Shown here piece by piece: positions 9,123 through 17,347 of a stretch of 64,000 bases of DNA; the first letter of the stretch is position 1, and every line of letters begins with the position of its first letter. The stretch covers positions 97,446 to 161,445 of the forward strand of contig JANNOM010000050.1 of the NCBI GenBank assembly GCA_031399065.1. The letters are read 5' to 3'. The stretch is from JADCRZ01 sp031399065 (lineage in GTDB: Bacteria; Bacteroidota; Bacteroidia; Chitinophagales; Chitinophagaceae). The notes under the pieces are model-generated. The model did no database searches. It saw only the letters and a program-made list of their open reading frames with translations, and was not told the origin of the DNA. A program made the translations under genes and the position numbers.

Positions 9123-9140
9123 ACATACTAGTTAGTATGT
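9123..9140. promoter_or_regulatory. Candidate TetR operator 2
   Basis: ACATACTA-GT-TAGTATGT is a perfect 8-bp inverted repeat with a 2-base centre, located 15 bases before the start of the membrane protein at 9156. It is the stronger of two copies of the same motif around the TetR gene. Confidence 0.65.
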
Positions 9141-9155
9141 TTTAAAAAGATAACG

Positions 9156-9599
9156 ATGTATTCCATTTTACTGACCGCGCATTCCTTTTTCCGGTGGATA
9201 GTATTGATTAGCCTCTTTATCGCCATCTTCCGCGCATCGCAGGGCTACCGGCTGAAGCGGCATTTTTCAGCACTGGATAACCGGATTCGACACTGGACGG
9301 CCACTATAGTACATATTCAATTATTGATCGGGATGGGATTGTATATACAGAGCCCCTGGGTTAAAAGCGGCCTGCCCGGGACGGAACCTTTTTTCTTCCG
9401 TTATATTCACCTGCTAATGATGATAACGGCCATCGTATGCATCACCATAGGTTCTGCCAAGGCAAAGCGCATGGATACCGACAAACAAAAATTTACTACC
9501 ATGCTCAGCTGGTTTGCCATCGCGTTAGTTATCATCGTCATAGCCATCCCCTGGCCATTCTCACCGTTGGCGCAACGTCCTTTTTTACGTATTCATTAA
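9156..9599 (+). CDS. Four-helix integral membrane protein, cytochrome b-like topology
   Basis: The 147-residue protein shows about four transmembrane segments (FFRWIVLISLFIAIFRA, WTATIVHIQLLIGMGLYIQS, YIHLLMMITAIVCITIG, MLSWFAIALVIIVIAIPWPF). Histidines sit in or near the helices (TAHSFFRW, IVHIQ, YIHLL), which could bind haem, but this is not proven. Similar proteins are widespread in Bacteroidota without assigned function. It directly follows TetR operator 2 and precedes a DUF3817 membrane protein, so it is a likely TetR target. Confidence 0.65.
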   Translation: MYSILLTAHSFFRWIVLISLFIAIFRASQGYRLKRHFSALDNRIRHWTATIVHIQLLIGMGLYIQSPWVKSGLPGTEPFFFRYIHLLMMITAIVCITIGSAKAKRMDTDKQKFTTMLSWFAIALVIIVIAIPWPFSPLAQRPFLRIH

Positions 9600-9633
9600 C
9601 TAAATAACCGTTCACTGGCATAAAATCATTATC

Positions 9634-9951
9634 ATGCTATCATTAGTAAAAAGTAATACCGGCAGGTTACGCATCATTGGCTTCCTGGAAGGAGTATCTC
9701 TTTTGGTCTTGGTTTTTGTGGCAGTCCCCCTAAAGTATATCGGTCACCTTCCAGCACTCGTAAAAATGATCGGCCCTGTTCATGGCATATTATTCCTGCT
9801 ATTCATTATCCTTACGATCAGTGTCGGGGTGGAACAAAAATGGAGTTTCCGCGGTACGACATGGAAAGTCCTGCTGGCCTGCCTGATTCCTTTTGGAACT
9901 TTTTATATAGACCGGACTATACTGAAGCCGTCTATGGATAAGGAAGTATAA
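9634..9951 (+). CDS. DUF3817 integral membrane protein
   Basis: A 105-residue protein with the DUF3817 pattern: LRIIGFLEGVSLLVLVFVAV, LKYIGHLPALVKMIGPVHG, then two more helices and GTFYIDRTILKP near the end. The family is small, membrane-embedded and of unknown biochemical role. It is 34 bases downstream of the four-helix protein and probably shares its TetR-controlled transcript. Confidence 0.8.
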   Translation: MLSLVKSNTGRLRIIGFLEGVSLLVLVFVAVPLKYIGHLPALVKMIGPVHGILFLLFIILTISVGVEQKWSFRGTTWKVLLACLIPFGTFYIDRTILKPSMDKEV

Positions 9952-10014
9952 CATAAGTATCCGGGCATGGGTTACCTTAAGCCCGTTTTCAGCATAAATA
10001 CCAAATCTTTTTTA

Positions 10015-10887
10015 ATGCGAAATAAATTAATATATTGGTTAGTACCGGTATGGATGTTTGCTGCCTGTAACGGCAACGACCGGGAGACATCGACATACGA
10101 TATTGCAAACGCAGACTCCGTCTTTTTTCCCGGCAGCATCTCCCTTAAAGACTCTTCACGAAAACGTATGATAACAGCCTCCATGAAATGCAGGGTGGAC
10201 AATGTATTGACCGCTATCTCGGAGCTGGAGCGCCTGGCAAATAAAACAGGAGGCGTCATTGTTGAAAGCAGACTTGAAAACGAGCTGAGGGATTTCGATG
10301 AGTTGAGTGATGGCAGCGATTCGCTGCGCAAAGTGCAGGTGTATACTCCTACAGCCAGTATAACCGTAAAAGTTCCTGTTTTGTACCTGGACACGCTGCT
10401 GAATAATATGCGTACCCTGGCACAGTTTATCCAATATAGAACCGTCAAACAGCAGGATATTACTTACCAGTATTTATCTAACGTCTATAAAAACAAACGA
10501 ACCGAAAGTAATGCGCAAACCGGTTTATCCTCAAAAAACACCGGCATTGAAATTATAAAATATCGCAATGATCAAAGGGAAAATATAATCAATCGTTATA
10601 CCGAAAACAGGCAGCTACTGGATGATGTGGAGCATGCCACCATTAATTTTCAACTCTTTCAGGCCGACCAGGTAGATGTATCAACAGTTGTTAACCCCGT
10701 CAAATTAACAAGAACCGGTTTCGGAACAGCGCTGTTAAGTTCTTTTAACCAGGGGGTGGAGTTATTCAGAGCTCTTATTCTTTTATTCGTCAGGCTATGG
10801 CCGTTATGGGCGCTGGCAATTTTGTGTTGGGGGACATATTATAGATTATCCAAAAAGCAGGTAAGTAAAAATAGCTCCTCCACCTGA
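10015..10887 (+). CDS. DUF4349 lipoprotein
   Basis: I chose the start at 10015 because MRNKLIYWLVPVWMFAACNGN forms a clean lipoprotein signal with a lipobox (FAAC); an upstream in-frame ATG at 9967 would add 16 non-signal residues. The 290-residue product matches DUF4349: an ITASMKCRVDNVLTAISELE strand-helix segment, GGVIVESRLENEL, long charged helices (YRNDQRENIINRYTENRQLL) and HATINFQLFQ. A C-terminal membrane helix (LFRALILLFVRLWPLWALAIL) follows. Such proteins are periplasm-facing, with a coiled coil and two anchors; the function is unknown. Confidence 0.78.
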   Translation: MRNKLIYWLVPVWMFAACNGNDRETSTYDIANADSVFFPGSISLKDSSRKRMITASMKCRVDNVLTAISELERLANKTGGVIVESRLENELRDFDELSDGSDSLRKVQVYTPTASITVKVPVLYLDTLLNNMRTLAQFIQYRTVKQQDITYQYLSNVYKNKRTESNAQTGLSSKNTGIEIIKYRNDQRENIINRYTENRQLLDDVEHATINFQLFQADQVDVSTVVNPVKLTRTGFGTALLSSFNQGVELFRALILLFVRLWPLWALAILCWGTYYRLSKKQVSKNSSST

Positions 10888-11220
10888 CCGGATGTTTTCC
10901 AGTGTTCGCTTGTTGGCCAGGCAATCCGCTGCCCCATTGATTCTCCTATCAGTGTTCATCACATCTTCATATATAAACATGGGCGTGGTGCTTTGTTAAT
11001 AAAAGCTTTGTAATACGATCCCGCAACTTGCATAATTAAATTTGTAGAGCTGGGGCATTTAGTGAATATTATTTTCTCTTCCTTTGAATTATACATAAAT
11101 ACGGGTTATACAAGAAAATCTAAATATGCATAACCCAGTTGAGAAATGTACTGCGGTCAAAACGCTTTGCCATTCGATTTTTAGTTTTTTAATTCGTTGT
11201 TTTGATCGGATCTTTGCAAG

Positions 11221-11781
11221 ATGATCCTTTATGTAAAAAATATGGTGTGCAATCGTTGCATTTTAGTAGTACAACAAGAATTAGACAAACTGAAAATTGC
11301 GGCTTCAAGCGTAGGATTAGGCGAATTACGGCTATGTAACGAACCAACACCGAATCAGTTACATAATTTAGAACTTAACCTGGCTGACCTGGGGTTTGAA
11401 ATTCTGGATGACAACAGGAAGAAATTAATTGAAAAGATGAAAACAACTATCATTCAGTTAGTACATCACACCTCAAAGGATGAAAAATATATCTTTTCTG
11501 AAATACTTTCCCAAAAATTGAATAAAGATTACAGCTATTTGAGTGGTTTGTTTTCCGATGTAGAAGGTATAACTATTGAAAAATATATAATCAATCAAAA
11601 AATTGAAAAGGTAAAAGAATTGATCATATATAATGAAATGAACTTTAGTGAAATTGCGTTCCGGTTGGGATATAGCAGCGTGGCCCACCTTTCCGCCCAG
11701 TTTAAGAAAGTTACCGGACTTACTCCCAGCCATTTCAAAAAAACAGGTAACCCCCACAGAAAACCGATAGACCGGGCTTAA
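11221..11781 (+). CDS. AraC-family regulator with CxxC metal-binding-like N-terminus
   Basis: The protein has 186 residues. The N-terminal half begins MILYVKNMVCNRCILVVQQEL; MVCNRC resembles the GMTCxxC copper-binding motif of HMA domains. The C-terminal half is a typical AraC HTH pair (IEKYIINQKIEKVKELIIYN, then NFSEIAFRLGYSSVAHLSAQ and FKKVTGLTPSHFKK). It sits directly before a copper-handling gene set (HMA-MauE, DUF3347, multicopper oxidase), so it is plausibly a metal-responsive activator of that cluster. The 333 bases before it (10888-11220) contain no gene that I can see. Confidence 0.8.
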   Translation: MILYVKNMVCNRCILVVQQELDKLKIAASSVGLGELRLCNEPTPNQLHNLELNLADLGFEILDDNRKKLIEKMKTTIIQLVHHTSKDEKYIFSEILSQKLNKDYSYLSGLFSDVEGITIEKYIINQKIEKVKELIIYNEMNFSEIAFRLGYSSVAHLSAQFKKVTGLTPSHFKKTGNPHRKPIDRA

Positions 11782-11903
11782 AGAATAAAATCAGACAAAT
11801 TTCTGAACTATTGCCTCTCTCCTGCTTGTGTAAAAAATAATATAAAACCAAAGTTCTATAAATGTTATCCATTATTATGTAACAGTAAAAATAAGCTCAA
11901 TCG

Positions 11904-11911
11904 TAGTTTTG
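11904..11911 (+). promoter_or_regulatory. Candidate -7 box for the HMA-MauE gene
   Basis: TAGTTTTG fits TAnnTTTG and lies 16 bases before the ATG at 11928. No convincing -33 element was found. Confidence 0.3.
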
Positions 11912-11927
11912 TGTACAAAGAAATAAT

Positions 11928-12641
11928 ATGACACATACCTATAAAGTTACGGGCATGACGTGTGGTAGTTGTGAAGCAAAAGTAAAAAGCAGCCTGCTGT
12001 CACTACCTCACGTTTCCACAGCGGAGATTTCAAAAGAAAAACAATCCGCTACCATTGTTATGGACAAACACATTCCACTTTCCACTTTTCAGCATGCGCT
12101 GGACAAAAAATATGTTATTTCCGCCACAGATCATACAGAAGCTACAGAGCAGGCAAAAAGCTGGCTGAATACCTACAAGCCTATCTTACTGATTTTTGGC
12201 TATATCACCGCTATTGCCCTTATTGCGGCAACTAGGAATACCGGCTTTAACTGGATGGAGGGTATGAATGTTTTCATGGGAGCATTCTTTCTCACCTTGT
12301 CCTTCTTTAAACTACTCGACCTAAAGGGATTTGCCGAAAGCTATGCCATGTACGATGTAATAGCAAAAAGGATGAAAGGCTGGGGTTTTATCTACCCTTT
12401 TATAGAACTGATGCTCGGCTTGGCATACATAACCAGCTTTGAACCTTTATTGACCAACTGGATTACATTTTTAGTAATGGCCATTAGTATAATAGGTGTC
12501 TTACAAAGTGTACTCAATGGAAAAAAAATCAAATGTGCCTGCCTCGGAGCCGTTTTTAACCTCCCCATGAGCACAGTTACGGTTATTGAAGATGCGTTGA
12601 TGATAGTAATGAGCGGAGGAATGATTTTTGCTTTAACTTAA
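11928..12641 (+). CDS. HMA-domain / MauE-type membrane protein (copper handling)
   Basis: The 237-residue protein starts with an HMA metal-binding domain (residues 1-70) carrying the canonical VTGMTCGSCEAKVKSSL motif. It continues into a four-helix membrane domain of the MauE/DoxX type (PILLIFGYITAIALIAA, FMGAFFLTLSFFKLLDLKGF, then YPFIELMLGLAYIT). A CAC in KIKCACLGAVFNLP and LPMSTVTVIEDALMIVMS are characteristic of MauE-like redox or metal proteins in Bacteroidota. It probably passes or reduces copper at the inner membrane. Neighbours are an AraC regulator and copper-binding exported proteins. Confidence 0.82.
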   Translation: MTHTYKVTGMTCGSCEAKVKSSLLSLPHVSTAEISKEKQSATIVMDKHIPLSTFQHALDKKYVISATDHTEATEQAKSWLNTYKPILLIFGYITAIALIAATRNTGFNWMEGMNVFMGAFFLTLSFFKLLDLKGFAESYAMYDVIAKRMKGWGFIYPFIELMLGLAYITSFEPLLTNWITFLVMAISIIGVLQSVLNGKKIKCACLGAVFNLPMSTVTVIEDALMIVMSGGMIFALT

Positions 12642-12673
12642 AAGGGGCTATTCATCGTTATATTAAATAATCT

Positions 12674-12681
12674 TAGATTTG
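12674..12681 (+). promoter_or_regulatory. Candidate -7 box for the His-rich small protein
   Basis: TAGATTTG fits TAnnTTTG and lies 12 bases before the ATG at 12694, implying a nearly leaderless transcript. No -33 element was identified. Confidence 0.35.
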
Positions 12682-12693
12682 GTATTATAATCA

Positions 12694-12978
12694 ATGGCAA
12701 ATTCAGTTTCCATACGTCTAAAAGCACTTTTTCTACTTATCATGTTCAGCCTGAATATGCCGATAGGTTTTGCCAGTGCTGTTGAAATAAATATTGCCTT
12801 CAACACCTTCCATCACCACAAAGAAACAGCCAGCTCCATACACGTTCTCACTAATGACAATAATTACCAGCCTGAAAAAACCAAGCATCCTCATTCCCGT
12901 AATGATAAGAATGATGATTCCTGCCATGACAAAGTGCTGAAAATAGGTTTGAGATATAATTCGATGTTGTGTTTTTAG
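12694..12978 (+). CDS. Small exported His-rich protein, possibly C-terminally shortened
   Basis: A 94-residue protein with a signal peptide (LFLLIMFSLNMPIGFASA) and a mature part rich in His, Lys and Asp (FHHHKETASSIHVL, KTKHPHSRNDKNDDSCHDKV). In a copper cluster such a segment is a plausible metal-binding or chaperone region. From my recollection of similar Bacteroidota proteins, DDSCHDKVLK should be followed by a further 25-40 residues, whereas here it runs into GLRYNSMLCF and stops. A late frameshift is possible but not demonstrated. Confidence 0.55.
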   Translation: MANSVSIRLKALFLLIMFSLNMPIGFASAVEINIAFNTFHHHKETASSIHVLTNDNNYQPEKTKHPHSRNDKNDDSCHDKVLKIGLRYNSMLCF

Positions 12979-13030
12979 CTTACAGGCACTTTGTGCCAAT
13001 AACTATTATATTAAACATAAATCAACTAAC

Positions 13031-13504
13031 ATGAAAAAGACAATTGTTATACTTGCGTTGTTCGCAACCGCGTTTACTTCAAATAGCATTGCACAGGAAA
13101 GCACAAATCCAGTTCCTGCACAAATACTTAACATGTATTACCAGCTAAAAGACAACCTGGTAAAAAGCAGTTCAGCCGGCGCTGCTGCCAGTGCAAAAGA
13201 ATTGATAAGAACTATTAACGAAGTTGGTAGTAAAATAGTACCTGAAAATACCAGAAGTATACTTATCAAAGATGCCGATGCTATTTCTCAATCAAAAGAT
13301 ATCGAACTTCAACGGAAAAAGTTTACCACTTTATCAATTAATATGTTTGAATTGGCAAAAACGGTAAACCTTTCTACAGCCCCTGTGTACCAGCAATACT
13401 GCCCCATGAAAAAAGCATCCTGGTTAAGCAGCGAGAAAGAAATCAGAAATCCTTATTATGGCAGTGCCATGCTCACCTGCGGTAATGTAAAGACCACTTT
13501 ATAA
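13031..13504 (+). CDS. DUF3347 exported copper-associated protein
   Basis: The 157-residue product has a signal peptide (MKKTIVILALFATAFTSNSIAQ) and a helical body (ILNMYYQLKDNLVKSSSAGA, SAKELIRTINEVG). The family's closing signature is VYQQYCPMKKASWLSSE then IRNPYYGSAMLTCG. DUF3347 domains are also found attached to CusB-like efflux adaptors, and the Met, His and Cys residues at the end are thought to bind copper. It is in series with the HMA-MauE and multicopper oxidase genes. Confidence 0.82.
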   Translation: MKKTIVILALFATAFTSNSIAQESTNPVPAQILNMYYQLKDNLVKSSSAGAAASAKELIRTINEVGSKIVPENTRSILIKDADAISQSKDIELQRKKFTTLSINMFELAKTVNLSTAPVYQQYCPMKKASWLSSEKEIRNPYYGSAMLTCGNVKTTL

Positions 13505-13514
13505 TTTATTACCT

Positions 13515-13550
13515 TACGTTAAGCCTTTCATTTTATGAAGGCTGAACGTA
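13515..13550 (+). terminator. Hairpin after the DUF3347 gene
   Basis: TACGTTAAGCCTTTCAT pairs with ATGAAGGCTGAACGTA with one mismatch and one bulge, 11 bases after the stop codon. There is no long U-tract, so it may be a processing or stability hairpin and not a strict intrinsic terminator. Confidence 0.4.
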
Positions 13551-13663
13551 TTAGCAAAATCCGCCCAGCAAACCGAAAGTACATGCGGAAGATAAAGCAA
13601 TTATTGATCAGGATTTTCAAAGTAATTTTATTGCATAAGAAAGATTGCTGCAAATAAATATCA

Positions 13664-13890
13664 TATGGAATATCCCAACAAAAGCAATACAGCAGACCAT
13701 ATAAAGCATGATGGGCAATATGCAGTATGGAGGTAATTCCGTAACAGGTCATGCAGCGCATCATCACCATACTGCAGATGTGTTATATAAGCAGCGGATT
13801 CTCTTAAGCCCTGCCGCCGGTGCCATTTTAATAATAGTTAATACGATCGTAGTAGCTAGTAATGCAACCATGTCGAAAGTGGCAAAATAA
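13664..13890 (+). pseudogene. Probable remnant of a copper P-type ATPase (internal deletion)
   Basis: An ATG at 13664 opens a short His-rich start (MEYPNKSNTADHIKHDG) that stops after 23 codons. The frame shifted by one base continues as GHAAHHHHTADVLYKQ and then directly RILLSPAAGAILIIVNTIVV, ending at 13890. His-rich N-termini and a final ILLSPAxGAxLMSxSTxIVAxNA segment are, respectively, the beginning and the last 25 or so residues of copper-exporting P-type ATPases (CopB type) in this phylum. The whole catalytic middle (about 650 residues) is missing. The place in a copper cluster fits. It may be a scar of deletion; certainty is moderate because only short stretches remain. Confidence 0.5.
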
Positions 13891-13910
13891 AATTAAAGTA
13901 GTAAATAGCA

Positions 13911-16367
13911 ATGAAAAATATATCTATTCTTGTACTCCTTCTTTCACTATATTCTTTTGTCTACTCCCAGAATATGAAAGGTATGAATATGAATAAAAAA
14001 CCGGAAAAGCCGGGAGTGCAATTAGAAAATTATACTTGCCCCATGCACCCGGAGATACGCACTAACAAACCAGGCAATTGCCCAAAGTGCGGCATGAAGC
14101 TGGTAAAAGAAAGGCGAAATAAAGCAAATCATCTGCCCGCTGAAAAGAGCCCTGAAATGCCAACTATTGTAAACAATACCCCACCGCATACAGTCCGTTA
14201 TGATTTATATATCAGAGATACAATCGTTACTTTCGGGAAAAAGCCCAAACGGGCCATTGCCATAAATGGACAGATACCTATGCCTACACTCACTTTCACC
14301 GAAGGCGACACGGCAGAAATTTACGTCCACAACGAAATGGATGAAGAAACGTCATTGCATTGGCACGGCTTGTTTCTGCCCAATCAATATGATGGAGTAC
14401 CTAATCTCACGCAAATGCCTATTAAAGCGCACACCAGTCACTTGTACAAGTTCCCTATTATTCAACATGGTACGCATTGGTATCACAGTCATACAGAGTT
14501 ACAGGAGCAAATAGGCATGTACGGAATGTTTATTATGAACAAAATAAAGGAATGGGATATACCAACCATCCCAATTATGATCAGTGAATGGTCCGATATG
14601 AAACCGAAGGAAATAGACCGCAGCCTGCACAGTGCAACAGATTGGTTTTCGATACAGAAAGGCAGTACGCAGAGCTATTCGGAAGCCATTGGTAAAAAAC
14701 ATCTTAAAACGAAAGTCGCTAATGAATGGAAGCGGATGAATGCAATGGATCTAACAGATATATATTATGACAACTTCCTGTTAAATGGTAAAAATCAAAA
14801 CCTACAACCCCATTTTAAAGCGGGCGATAAAGTAAGATTACGGATTGCAAATGGCGGTGCATCCGATTATTTCTGGTTGAATTATGCAGGCGGCAAAATA
14901 ACAGTAGTGGCAAGTGACGGAAATGATGTAGAGCCTGTAGAAGTAGACAGGTTGATCGTAGCCGTTTCAGAAACGTATGATGTGTTGGTAACCATTCCTG
15001 CGAACAAAAGTTATGAATTTTTAGTAACTCCCGAAGACCGCACCAAATACGCTTCGCTGTGGCTGGGCAGTGGAGAAAAAGTACCGGCCAGTAAAATGAG
15101 CCGGCCGAAATATTTTTCCGGTATGAAGATGATGAACGATATGATGGACATGAAAGGCAACATGATTGAAATGGAAGGTATGATTATGCGGAACCAGGTA
15201 ATGGATATGAATACCGTAATGTATCCGGAAATAACGGGTCGGGAAAGCCAGGAAGATACGATACATATTCAAAAGATCCCGGGCATGAAGATGGATAACA
15301 AAATGCAGGTGAATCGTGCACCCCATAGTATGGATTACATGGATAAAAGTAATTCAGAAACGGTAACACTCAATTACAGTATGTTGCGGTCGCCCCAAAA
15401 AACCACATTGCCTCCAGGGCACTTAAAAGAACTGAAATTTGATTTAACAGGTAACATGAACCGATATGTATGGACTTTGGATAACAAAACAGTGTCGGAA
15501 AGCAATAAAATATTAATTAAAAAAGGCGAGAACCTGCGAATAGTTCTTTTTAATAACAGCATGATGCGGCATCCTATGCACTTGCATGGACATGACTTCA
15601 GGCTTTTAAATGGACAGGATGATTATGCCCCTATGAAAAACATTATTGATATTATGCCGATGGAAAGAGACACAATAGAATTTGCCGCCACGGAAAGCGG
15701 GGACTGGTTTTTTCATTGTCATATATTATACCACATGATGAGCGGGATGGGAAGGATCCTGAGTTACGAAAATTCATCACTAAATCCTGAAATACCAAAC
15801 CCGAAACGGGCACAACGGAAGTTGTTCAGCGACGACCGGATGTTTCATCCAATGGCAACAATAGGATTGGAAAGCAATGGAAGTGATGGGGAATTTATGA
15901 TCGCTAATACGCGCTACCGGCTTTCAGCCGAATGGCGACTGGGATTAAAAGCTCATCATGGAACCGAAATTGAAACATATTTTGGAAGATATCTCGGTAG
16001 AATGCAATGGCTATTTCCCTTCATAGGTTTCGATTATCACTACAACGGTGAAACTAACGAAAGTGAAAAAAATGCCTTTGGTCAATTGAGTAATCAAACA
16101 AACAGGAAGGCTTTTGTAGCAGGGGTTCAATATACTTTACCCATGTTGGTAATTGCGGAGGCCAGGGCAGACAGCAAGGGTAAATTTCGCTTTCAGATGA
16201 TGCGGGAAGATATTCCGCTAACTCCCAGACTAAGACTAAATCTTATGGGTAACACAGATAAGGAGTACATGGCGGGGTTGCGATATATTATATCCAAATA
16301 CTTCTCCCTGTCAACCCACTATGATAGTGATATGGGATACGGTGGAGGAATTACACTGACGTATTAA
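13911..16367 (+). CDS. Multicopper oxidase with N-terminal metal-binding and extra C-terminal domain
   Basis: This 818-residue exported protein has a signal peptide (1-20) and then a YHS-like heavy-metal-binding domain at about 41-66 (YTCPMHPEI, CPKCGMKL). Three cupredoxin domains follow. Copper ligands are HWHGLF near 147, HWYHSHTELQEQIGMYG near 191, HPMHLHGHDF near 550 and FFHCHILYHMMSGMG near 600; the HCHxxxHxxxxM pattern gives a type 1 copper with an axial Met. A Met-rich loop (about 395-445) resembles copper-binding inserts of CopA/CueO. After residue 640 a beta-rich domain (MATIGLESNGS, YRLSAEWRLGLKAHHG, LFPFIGFDYHY) resembles CopB-like outer-membrane proteins. Likely role: periplasmic Cu(I) oxidation. 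Confidence 0.87.
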   Translation: MKNISILVLLLSLYSFVYSQNMKGMNMNKKPEKPGVQLENYTCPMHPEIRTNKPGNCPKCGMKLVKERRNKANHLPAEKSPEMPTIVNNTPPHTVRYDLYIRDTIVTFGKKPKRAIAINGQIPMPTLTFTEGDTAEIYVHNEMDEETSLHWHGLFLPNQYDGVPNLTQMPIKAHTSHLYKFPIIQHGTHWYHSHTELQEQIGMYGMFIMNKIKEWDIPTIPIMISEWSDMKPKEIDRSLHSATDWFSIQKGSTQSYSEAIGKKHLKTKVANEWKRMNAMDLTDIYYDNFLLNGKNQNLQPHFKAGDKVRLRIANGGASDYFWLNYAGGKITVVASDGNDVEPVEVDRLIVAVSETYDVLVTIPANKSYEFLVTPEDRTKYASLWLGSGEKVPASKMSRPKYFSGMKMMNDMMDMKGNMIEMEGMIMRNQVMDMNTVMYPEITGRESQEDTIHIQKIPGMKMDNKMQVNRAPHSMDYMDKSNSETVTLNYSMLRSPQKTTLPPGHLKELKFDLTGNMNRYVWTLDNKTVSESNKILIKKGENLRIVLFNNSMMRHPMHLHGHDFRLLNGQDDYAPMKNIIDIMPMERDTIEFAATESGDWFFHCHILYHMMSGMGRILSYENSSLNPEIPNPKRAQRKLFSDDRMFHPMATIGLESNGSDGEFMIANTRYRLSAEWRLGLKAHHGTEIETYFGRYLGRMQWLFPFIGFDYHYNGETNESEKNAFGQLSNQTNRKAFVAGVQYTLPMLVIAEARADSKGKFRFQMMREDIPLTPRLRLNLMGNTDKEYMAGLRYIISKYFSLSTHYDSDMGYGGGITLTY

Positions 16368-16467
16368 ATGGGATACGCTGTCCCTGTTTACCGAAATTAC
16401 CATCAGCAGCAGTAAAAAAAGCAAGAAAAATCAAATATCCTTTCTCTCATATCGGTAATTTTATCGT

Positions 16468-17337
16468 ATGAAAACATCCACCAGGGAAGCATACCTTGAA
16501 GGCATCAACAAAGCGATTTATTTCATCGAGAATAACGCAACGTCAGCCATACAATTGAATGATATTGCCACCTATGCGCATCTGTCTCCCTATCATTTTC
16601 ACCGGATATTTAAATCTGTTACAGGCAATACCGCTAAAGCATTTCTCACGCGCCTCCGGCTGGAAAAGGCAGCGCAGCAATTGAAGTATTCAAAGCAGGA
16701 TATTGGACGTATTGCACTCGATTGTGGCTATCAGCATCATGAAACGTTCACCCGCGCGTTCAAAGAATACTTTGGCAACGTACCGGCAGCGTATCGTGTG
16801 TCCGCTTCTGAGCAGGGGGAACAGAAGCGGCAGCAGTACCGGCAGCAATCCGTTAGTCTTAGCTCACTCCAGGTGCAGGGACCAGTGATTAAAACACTAC
16901 CCGACTTGCACCTTGCCTATATACGGCATACCGGCTCTTACAATAAGGTAGGTAATGCTTTCAGGAAACTTATGCTTTGGTCGTTAGGCCATTTGGTACT
17001 TAAGTTAAAACCCGTGACCATCGGTATTGTGCATGACAATCCCGACCTCACAGCCGACGAAGATATACGCTTCGACGCCTGCGTGGTTGTTACCAAAGAA
17101 ATCAATCCTAAAGGAGAAATCGCATATAAAAAAATACCAAAGGGCCGGTACGCGGTATTCACTTACCAGGGGCCTTACGAAGGATTTTACCCGGTATATG
17201 ATTATATTTACGAAGTATGCCTGTTTGAAAATAAATATGAGCTTGACGACCGGCCCGCGCTGGAATGGTATGTAAAATCACCCCCCTTTTTCAAACCCGA
17301 ACAGTTTGTTACCGATTTTTATTTACCGATCAGATAA
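16468..17337 (+). CDS. AraC-family regulator with GyrI-like effector domain
   Basis: In this 289-residue protein residues 10-110 are an AraC HTH pair (AIQLNDIATYAHLSPYHFHR, IFKSVTGNTAKAFLTRLRLE, IALDCGYQHHETFTRAFKEY). Residues 135-289 are a GyrI/SOUL-like small-molecule-binding domain (LHLAYIRHTGSYNKV, GRYAVFTYQGPYEGFYPVYD and a closing LEWYVKSPPFFKP). This matches the Rob/BmrR-like architecture and normal length. The MGMT-like gene follows 10 bases later and may be a target or partner. Confidence 0.88.
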   Translation: MKTSTREAYLEGINKAIYFIENNATSAIQLNDIATYAHLSPYHFHRIFKSVTGNTAKAFLTRLRLEKAAQQLKYSKQDIGRIALDCGYQHHETFTRAFKEYFGNVPAAYRVSASEQGEQKRQQYRQQSVSLSSLQVQGPVIKTLPDLHLAYIRHTGSYNKVGNAFRKLMLWSLGHLVLKLKPVTIGIVHDNPDLTADEDIRFDACVVVTKEINPKGEIAYKKIPKGRYAVFTYQGPYEGFYPVYDYIYEVCLFENKYELDDRPALEWYVKSPPFFKPEQFVTDFYLPIR

Positions 17338-17347
17338 ACTTATTATT

